Source of the DNA: Bacillota bacterium
GTDB lineage: Bacteria; Bacillota; Dethiobacteria; DTU022
Assembly (NCBI GenBank): GCA_012797175.1
Contig: JAAZPQ010000200.1
Coordinates: 1 to 34,312, forward strand
Direction of reading: 5' to 3'
DNA length: 34,312 bases
A program made the translations under genes and the position numbers. Under the pieces are notes generated by a model. The model was not told the DNA's origin. It searched no databases and saw nothing but the letters and a program-made list of their open reading frames with translations. Positions 28,946 to 34,312 of this stretch are shown here, one piece after another (the first letter of the stretch is position 1; every line of letters begins with the position of its first letter).

Positions 28946-29863
28946 TTATTCAGCGCCGCATTCGCCGCCGCGTCCGGTGAGCGTCTCCAGGGCATGATCG
29001 AGCACCGGCTCCAGCACGGCGAAGCATTCCCGCACCGCCCTGGGGCTGCCGGGGAGGTTGACAATCAGCGTCTGCCCGCTGATCCCGGCCACGGCGCGTG
29101 AAAGCATGGCCCTAGGGGTAGCGGAAAAGCTTTCCCGGCGCATCGCTTCAGCGAGCCCCGGCACGAGCCTCTCGACCACCTCGAGGGTGGCCTCGGGGGT
29201 GATGTCGTGCGGCGAGAGCCCCGTGCCACCAGAGGTAAAGACGGCGTCGGTCCCATCTACGACCATTCGCCGCAGCTCGGCGACGAGCGCGGCGCGTTCA
29301 TCGGGGATAATTACACTGTGGGCGAGATCGCCCCAGGGCTGCAGCAGCTCGCTGAGCAGGGGGCCGCTTCTATCCTCGCGCTCCCCGGCGGCCCCTTTGT
29401 CGCTGACGGTGATGGTAGCGAAGCGGTAGTTGGGCCGCACCTGCAATCTGTCGCCCGAGCTGATCTTGCCGCCTTTTAGCACCTCGGCAAAAATACCTTC
29501 GCGCGGCATGACGCAGTCGCCGGCCTGGGCATAGATGGCGCAGCGATCGTGGCACTCCTTGCCGATCTGGGTCACCCTTAAGATCGCCTCTGGCCCGGCC
29601 TGCAGGCGGGTGCCGATGGGGAGATGGACCAGGTCGATACCGCGGGTGGTTAGATTTTCGGCAAAGTCACCGGGGCCGACATCCAGCCCTTTCGCACGCA
29701 TCTTTTCGATACTCTCGATCGCTAGCAGGCTTACCTGGCGGTGAGCGAAGCCTGAGTGGCCATCCCTTTCCAGCCCGCTATCTTTAAGTAAAATTCCTTC
29801 CCCGATATCTTTTTTGCGCTCGCCTCTTTTGGCGCTGATACAGACAGCAATAATTTCTCCCAT
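28946..29863 (-). CDS. MOSC domain - MogA/MoaB molybdopterin adenylyltransferase-like fusion
   Basis: N-term MOSC: GILLKDSGLERDGHSGFAHRQVSLLAIESIEKM, GKECHDRCAIY; C-term MogA/MoaB: ATITVSDKGAAGEREDRSGPLL, FTSGGTGLSPHDITPEAT, NLPGSPRAVRECF. Confidence 0.88.
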   Translation of the reverse strand: MGEIIAVCISAKRGERKKDIGEGILLKDSGLERDGHSGFAHRQVSLLAIESIEKMRAKGLDVGPGDFAENLTTRGIDLVHLPIGTRLQAGPEAILRVTQIGKECHDRCAIYAQAGDCVMPREGIFAEVLKGGKISSGDRLQVRPNYRFATITVSDKGAAGEREDRSGPLLSELLQPWGDLAHSVIIPDERAALVAELRRMVVDGTDAVFTSGGTGLSPHDITPEATLEVVERLVPGLAEAMRRESFSATPRAMLSRAVAGISGQTLIVNLPGSPRAVRECFAVLEPVLDHALETLTGRGGECGAE

Positions 29864-29864
29864 C

Positions 29865-30839
29865 TTACTCTTCCCGGCGGTAGTGGCCGGAACGTCCCCC
29901 CTTCTTCTCGATTAGCCTGATATTTTGAATGATCATCTTTTTATCGATCGCCTTGCACATATCGTAAATCGTCAGGGCGGCGGCGCTGACCCCGGTGAGC
30001 GCCTCCATCTCCACCCCGGTCCGGCCGGTCAGCTTCACCCGCACCCCGATCTCAATCTTACTCTCCAGCTCGTCCAGGTTAAAATCAACCTCCACCGCGG
30101 AGATATTCAGGGGGTGGGCCATGGGGATGAGCCGACCGGTCTCTTTTACCGCCATGATCGCAGCCACCTGGGCCACGGTGAGAACATCGCCTTTCTCCAC
30201 CGTCCCCGCCTTGATCCGGGCCAGGGTGGCGGGGGCCATGAAAATCTCTCCTGCGGCATAAGCTTCCCGGTGGGTGCTCTCTTTATCCGAGATATCAATC
30301 ATCCGGGGCCTCCCGGCCCGGTCGAAGTGGGTCAGCTCCGGCGCCGTCCCTTCGGGCTTAAAAAAGCGATCCTGGATAAAATAGGCCAGGCCGGCCGCGT
30401 CGTCGAGCTGGAAAAGCGGCAGCGGCTGCGGCAGCTCTGCCAGGTCGGAGACCACGGCGATGGTCCCTTCGGGGAGTAGCGGCTGCCGGTTAATTGCGCT
30501 GCGAACCACTTCGATCTTTGGGTGGGGGCTGTTTTTGTCCCCCTCGATAATAATCAAGTCCATTTCTTGCAGTTTCGCTACGGCGGTGCTGCCACCATCG
30601 GGGGCGTTGCCGATGAGGATATATTTTTCCGGAGTGATCATCCCGACTACTGTGGCGCCGGCCCGGGCAAAGCGCCAGGTATCCTTGCCCGGGATATCGA
30701 GGTTGTAATGATGCACCTCTCCCTTCAGCGCAGCCACCTGGAGCCCCTGTGCGGTTAGCTCCGGTAATAGCTTTTCTATGATGGTGGTTTTACCGGTTCC
30801 CGACTGAGCGGCGATCAGGTTAATAATTACCGGCGGCAT
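29865..30839 (-). CDS. MobB domain - MoaC (cyclic pyranopterin monophosphate synthase) fusion
   Basis: N-term MobB-like P-loop MPPVIINLIAAQSGTGKTTIIEKLLPEL...DLIIIEGDKNSPHPKIEVVR; C-term MoaC RMIDISDKESTHREAYAAGEI, GRLIPMAHPLNIS, GVEMEALTGVSAAALTIYDMCKAIDK. Start 30839 chosen because the longer ORF start (31094) overlaps moaA. Confidence 0.88.
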   Translation of the reverse strand: MPPVIINLIAAQSGTGKTTIIEKLLPELTAQGLQVAALKGEVHHYNLDIPGKDTWRFARAGATVVGMITPEKYILIGNAPDGGSTAVAKLQEMDLIIIEGDKNSPHPKIEVVRSAINRQPLLPEGTIAVVSDLAELPQPLPLFQLDDAAGLAYFIQDRFFKPEGTAPELTHFDRAGRPRMIDISDKESTHREAYAAGEIFMAPATLARIKAGTVEKGDVLTVAQVAAIMAVKETGRLIPMAHPLNISAVEVDFNLDELESKIEIGVRVKLTGRTGVEMEALTGVSAAALTIYDMCKAIDKKMIIQNIRLIEKKGGRSGHYRREE

Positions 30840-30862
30840 GCCGGCCACCCCTTTCACGCAAA

Positions 30863-31879
30863 TTAACCGCCAATTTTGGACATCTCCCGCATCGCCTGCA
30901 GCTTCAATGATCCGGCACCTTTTTGCGGGCTCATGCAGTGTTTTTCTGGTTTTATCCGGACTACCTCCTGGAGCAGCTCTTGCATCGCGGCCGGGTCTTC
31001 CAGGGCCGGGCGAACCGAGCGCTCCTCCTGCCAGTAGAGGCAGCTTTTCAGGTATCCTTCGGCGGTGAGCCGCAACCGGTTGCACGAGGCACAAAAATGG
31101 CGACTGATCGGGTGAATCAGCCCGATGGTGCCTTTGCCTCCGGGCAGGCTGAAGCTCTCTGCTGGCCCCGCACCCGGGGGAGATTCCACTGGCGTGAGCG
31201 GCAGCCCGATACGCGCTGCATTTTCCCTAACATAGCTGAGCGGGAGATAATATTTTTGATGCTCACGTCCCTGCGTGCCGATGGGCATATACTCGATAAA
31301 GCGCAGGTGAAGCTCTCTTTCCAGGGCTAGTTTTAAAAAAGCAGGCACCTCGGTATGGTTGATCCCCTTCATCAGGACAACGTTCAGCTTGACCGGGGTC
31401 AGCCCGGCGTCCAGGGCTGCCTCGATCCCGGACAGGGCCTGCTCCAGCTCGCCGCCCCGCGTTACTTTGCGGTAAACGGCGGGTTTAAGCGAATCGAGGC
31501 TGATATTGACCCGCTGTAGCCCCGCTTCCTTCAAGGAGCCGGCGAAATCCGGCAGCAGGATCCCATTGGTGGTCATCGCCAGATCGGAGATCTCGCGCAC
31601 CCGGGCGATCTCTTCGACCAGGTAGAGCAGCCCTTTGCGGACCAGCGGCTCGCCACCGGTGAGCCGAATCCTGGATATACCCAAGGCTGCGCCTGCTTTA
31701 ACCACTTCGAGGATCTCCTCATAAGTCAGGATAGAGTTGTGTGGAATTTGGGTAACCCCTTCCGGGTCCATGCAGTAGAGACAGCGTAGATTACAGCGAT
31801 CGGTTACCGAGATCCGCAAATAATCATGCTTGCGCTCGTAAAGATCAGTAAGAGCCACACCTTCGCCTTCTCTCATCAT
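30863..31879 (-). CDS. moaA: GTP 3',8-cyclase MoaA
   Basis: Radical SAM CNLRCLYC, RLTGGEPLVRKGL, NISLDSL, C-terminal cluster FCASCNRLRLTAEGYLKSCLY; GTG 31858 is an alternative start. Confidence 0.95.
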   Translation of the reverse strand: MMREGEGVALTDLYERKHDYLRISVTDRCNLRCLYCMDPEGVTQIPHNSILTYEEILEVVKAGAALGISRIRLTGGEPLVRKGLLYLVEEIARVREISDLAMTTNGILLPDFAGSLKEAGLQRVNISLDSLKPAVYRKVTRGGELEQALSGIEAALDAGLTPVKLNVVLMKGINHTEVPAFLKLALERELHLRFIEYMPIGTQGREHQKYYLPLSYVRENAARIGLPLTPVESPPGAGPAESFSLPGGKGTIGLIHPISRHFCASCNRLRLTAEGYLKSCLYWQEERSVRPALEDPAAMQELLQEVVRIKPEKHCMSPQKGAGSLKLQAMREMSKIGG

Positions 31880-31935
31880 AAATTTTCTATTCGTTCCAGG
31901 GATTCACCGTTTTAATATTTTCGACGCGGCGTGGT

Positions 31936-31949
31936 TGTTAATTTTAACA
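31936..31949. promoter_or_regulatory. Operator-like dyad in the moaA 5' leader
   Basis: TGTTAA-TT-TTAACA perfect 6-bp inverted repeat, about +24 to +37 from the predicted start. Confidence 0.35.
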
Positions 31950-31978
31950 GGTTTCTATAATCTTAATCGGCCAAATAG

Positions 31979-31987
31979 ATTATACCA
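31979..31987 (-). promoter_or_regulatory. Extended -10 promoter candidate for the moaA operon
   Basis: On - strand TGG-TATAAT (TGn extended -10), about 95-100 nt upstream of the moaA ATG; -35 weak. Confidence 0.5.
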
Positions 31988-32100
31988 TACCATTTTTAAC
32001 TGAAGAAAAATTATTTTAATGTCGGAAAAGTGAATGTTTGCTTTTAGATTAACTGCTGTGGCGAAAGCCGGTCTCCTTATTAGCAAATCATTAAATCTGC

Positions 32101-32634
32101 TTAGTAGGGATAAAAAAGCAAGCCCAGCAGGGCTCCCATGACGATCAGGTAAAGGGGATTAAGCCGGGGACAGAATATGCCGATGACGAAAAGCCCGGCG
32201 GCGATCAGGGCCGTGGTCAGGTCTACCAGCGCGGCCCGGCCCAAAGTAATCACCGCCACCGAAATCAGGGCAATCAGGGCTGGCCGTAAGCCCTTCAGAA
32301 AGCGCTCGGCGCAGGGGTCCAGAATCAATTGCATCAGGAAGTTGCCGAAAAGAAGCAGGATCACCAGGGAGGGGGTAATTACGCCGAGGCTGGCGAGCAT
32401 CGCTCCGCCGAAACCGCCTAAACGGTAGCCAATAAAGGTGGCGGCGTTTATCGCTAAAGGCCCCGGGGTTACCTCGGCTACGGCGACGATATCGAGAAAT
32501 TCCGCCGCCGTGAGCCATCCATGCCTGGTGATAATCTCCCGCTCCATCAGCGGGATCATCGCATAGCCGCCGCCGATGGTAAAGAGCCCGATTTTCAAAA
32601 AGATCCCATATAGTGAACAGAGGTAAGGTAACAT
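32101..32634 (-). CDS. Chromate transporter, short ChrA family
   Basis: FLKIGLFTIGGGYAMIPLMEREIITRHGWL...EVTPGPLAINAATFIGYRLGG. Confidence 0.9.
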   Translation of the reverse strand: MLPYLCSLYGIFLKIGLFTIGGGYAMIPLMEREIITRHGWLTAAEFLDIVAVAEVTPGPLAINAATFIGYRLGGFGGAMLASLGVITPSLVILLLFGNFLMQLILDPCAERFLKGLRPALIALISVAVITLGRAALVDLTTALIAAGLFVIGIFCPRLNPLYLIVMGALLGLLFYPY

Positions 32635-33207
32635 TTAATTGGCCTTCTCTTTAAATATCATTAACCCGGCCAGCCCCCCGGTGAGCAGAACGATGATCGG
32701 GTGAACCTTCAGCAGCAGCGTTACCGCCAGCAGTACCGCCGCCAGGGCGATGCTGCTCCAATGATCAAAGATATTCCGCCCCAAATTGATCACCGCCATA
32801 GCGATTAGGGCAACTACGGCCGGGCGGAGCCCGTAAAAAACTGCCTTAACGAAGACATTTCCTTGGAATGCCGGCAAAAAGAATATTACCAGGGCGAGAA
32901 TAATGCCAACCGAAGGTATTACCACCCCTAGCGCTGCCAAAATACCGCCGGGGATACCGCGCAAGCGCATCCCGACCTGGATGGCGCTGTTCAGGGCGAT
33001 TGTGCCGGGGAGGCTCTGGGCGACAATGAGCAGATCAAAAAAGTGTTTTTCGCCGATCCATTGACGGCGGGTAACCACCTCGCGCTGAATGATCGGCAGC
33101 ATGGCGTAGCCGCCTCCGAAGGTAAAGGCGCCTACTTTTAAAAATACGAGAAATATAGTCAATAAAGAGACCGCTTTCGGCGGCACTGCCTGTTGCTCCC
33201 GGCTCAA
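32635..33207 (-). CDS. Chromate transporter, short ChrA family
   Basis: FLKVGAFTFGGGYAMLPIIQREVVTRRQWIGEKHFFDLLIVAQSLPGTIALNSAIQVGMRLRG; abuts the next ChrA gene with no gap. Confidence 0.9.
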   Translation of the reverse strand: MSREQQAVPPKAVSLLTIFLVFLKVGAFTFGGGYAMLPIIQREVVTRRQWIGEKHFFDLLIVAQSLPGTIALNSAIQVGMRLRGIPGGILAALGVVIPSVGIILALVIFFLPAFQGNVFVKAVFYGLRPAVVALIAMAVINLGRNIFDHWSSIALAAVLLAVTLLLKVHPIIVLLTGGLAGLMIFKEKAN

Positions 33208-33338
33208 TTGGAAACCTCGTTTCTACCCCACCATTTTTTACTGCTCAAGCTAAGGGAAGTATATTGCCCATGAATCATTCCTCATGATAATCATTACAGC
33301 TCATCCTGCTTTGGGGCGGCGCGGTGCAGTTTTTTACT

Positions 33339-33367
33339 AGGTTAGGTTATTATTGAAGCGAAGTCAA
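33339..33367 (-). promoter_or_regulatory. Possible promoter for the chromate transporter pair
   Basis: - strand TTGACT (33362-33367), 17-nt spacer, TAACCT (33339-33344); weak -10. Confidence 0.35.
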
Positions 33368-33400
33368 GACACCGCGGCTGACTAAGTTTAATCCCGGGGG

Positions 33401-33437
33401 TAAACATAAAGAAGGATCTCGAGAGGCGAGATCCTTC
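33401..33437 (-). terminator. Intrinsic terminator downstream of the 33484 gene
   Basis: GAAGGATCTCG-(5 nt)-CGAGATCCTTC perfect 11-bp hairpin (33411-33437); on the - strand followed by TTTATGTTTA. Confidence 0.8.
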
Positions 33438-33483
33438 ACCTGTAAAAGGGGGCAATTTCCCGGGGAATTAGGCACCGCTTGAC

Positions 33484-34312
33484 TCATTGAACCGGGTGGA
33501 GGTTTACCTCGATAGATTGTTCGCTGGAAATTACGAGCGGCCAGCGGCCTTGCCCTAACTTAATTTTCCCGGTTACTTTTTGGGATGAATCGTTATCGGG
33601 GTCATCTGGAGAGGTATACTCCCAGTCTGCGTTACCGGTCAAGTTTTCCCGGGACCAAGTTGTTGTACCGAAAAGGGTTAAATCGAGATCCCGATCCAGA
33701 TAAACCCGGACCGGCCCTTCGCTATCGACAGACCAGGGTGCTGCGTAAGAGTCAAGGCTGATAAGGGTACTACTTTCAAAGCCGGAACTGACCACTTCCA
33801 AGGTGGTCCCGGCAGGTATGAAAATTGCGTTTCCAGTCCGGTTGTGATCATGCCCAAAGATATTTTTCTGCTCGGGAACCCGGTTGATCCGGATAAAGAG
33901 AGTATCCTCAACTGTGTTAACTTCCGCCTGGGCTAGTTCAGCCAGCGTTTCGGCCATTTCAGCAGAAGCGGCTCGGATGGTTGCCTGTCCCAAAATGGTA
34001 AGCTTATCTCCAGGGGTATTACGCAGCTCCAGATCGCTTTCCTGGGACGAGAGGATCACCTTTTCAATCCCGGTGAGGTTGATCTCTTGATCCGGGATGG
34101 CACAGGAGTACTCAGAAAAAGAGAGCGCTTCATGAATTTGTGACATCACCCCGCTGCTAGAGAGAGAGTAACTTCCCAGGCAGAAGAAAAAGAGAACGAT
34201 CATCAGCAAAATCGACCAGCCATCGTATTTAACCTGATACCGCTCATTGCGGGATAAAAAGTTTGCCGCCAGGATCTCGGCCCCGAGCATAATCAGCGCC
34301 AGCGGCCACCAG
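33484..34312 (-). CDS. Membrane-anchored protein with LiaF/PspC-like TM segment and a likely beta-rich C-terminal domain (5' truncated by window edge)
   Basis: Frame is open to the edge: WWPLALIMLGAEILAANFLSRNERYQVKYDGWSILLMIVLFFFCLGSYSL, followed by a soluble region with repeated short beta-like stretches. Confidence 0.6.
   Translation of the reverse strand, partial: WWPLALIMLGAEILAANFLSRNERYQVKYDGWSILLMIVLFFFCLGSYSLSSSGVMSQIHEALSFSEYSCAIPDQEINLTGIEKVILSSQESDLELRNTPGDKLTILGQATIRAASAEMAETLAELAQAEVNTVEDTLFIRINRVPEQKNIFGHDHNRTGNAIFIPAGTTLEVVSSGFESSTLISLDSYAAPWSVDSEGPVRVYLDRDLDLTLFGTTTWSRENLTGNADWEYTSPDDPDNDSSQKVTGKIKLGQGRWPLVISSEQSIEVNLHPVQ

Noticed and set aside
29925-30479. 184-aa + strand ORF opposite MobB-MoaC
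   Set aside because: H/G/P/R-rich translation typical of an antisense frame; the - strand MoaC motifs are unambiguous.
30840-31094. 85-aa N-terminal extension of the MobB-MoaC ORF
   Set aside because: It overlaps the moaA 3' end in another frame and has low-complexity R/P/G sequence; the internal ATG at 30839 precedes the P-loop domain directly.
32044-32098. TTAGATTAA...TTAAATCT inverted repeat with an internal GGC-GAAA-GCC hairpin between chrA and moaA, as a possible riboswitch
   Set aside because: Outer stem is short and AT-rich with a bulge; no known riboswitch consensus recognised. Left as a cmscan target with the moaA leader.

Overview
The window is a Firmicutes/Clostridia-like chromosomal segment; this assignment is inferred from gene order and protein character. 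The left ~19.4 kb is a near-complete ribosomal-protein superoperon on the + strand: tuf 3' end, S10 and spc genes, secY-map-KOW-infA-rpmJ, alpha genes (rpsM-rpsK-rpsD-rpoA-rplQ), an ECF transporter module (ecfA1-ecfA2-ecfT), truA, then rplM-rpsI with its own promoter and a strong intrinsic terminator. Next come an AddB/AddA-like helicase-nuclease pair, an MBL-fold hydrolase and a PcrB/GGGPS-family prenylglyceryl phosphate synthase. The right part is on the - strand: an acetamidase/formamidase-family protein, molybdenum-cofactor genes (MOSC-MogA fusion, MobB-MoaC fusion, moaA), a tandem pair of short ChrA chromate transporters, and a partial membrane protein with a LiaF/PspC-like transmembrane segment cut by the window edge. 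I found no CRISPR array, rRNA, tRNA or intact mobile element. The most unexplained sequence is the 278-nt rplQ-ecfA1 intergenic region. There one strand segment can pair perfectly with an upstream arm or nearly perfectly with a downstream arm, and a separate foldable multi-stem element lies just upstream of ecfA1. This is a candidate cis-regulatory RNA, not a demonstrated one. Other second-look items are a group II (archaeal/Bacteroidetes-type) signature in the PcrB homologue, the MobB-MoaC fusion, an operator-like dyad in the moaA leader, the missing adk, and a widespread-type intergenic repeat fragment.
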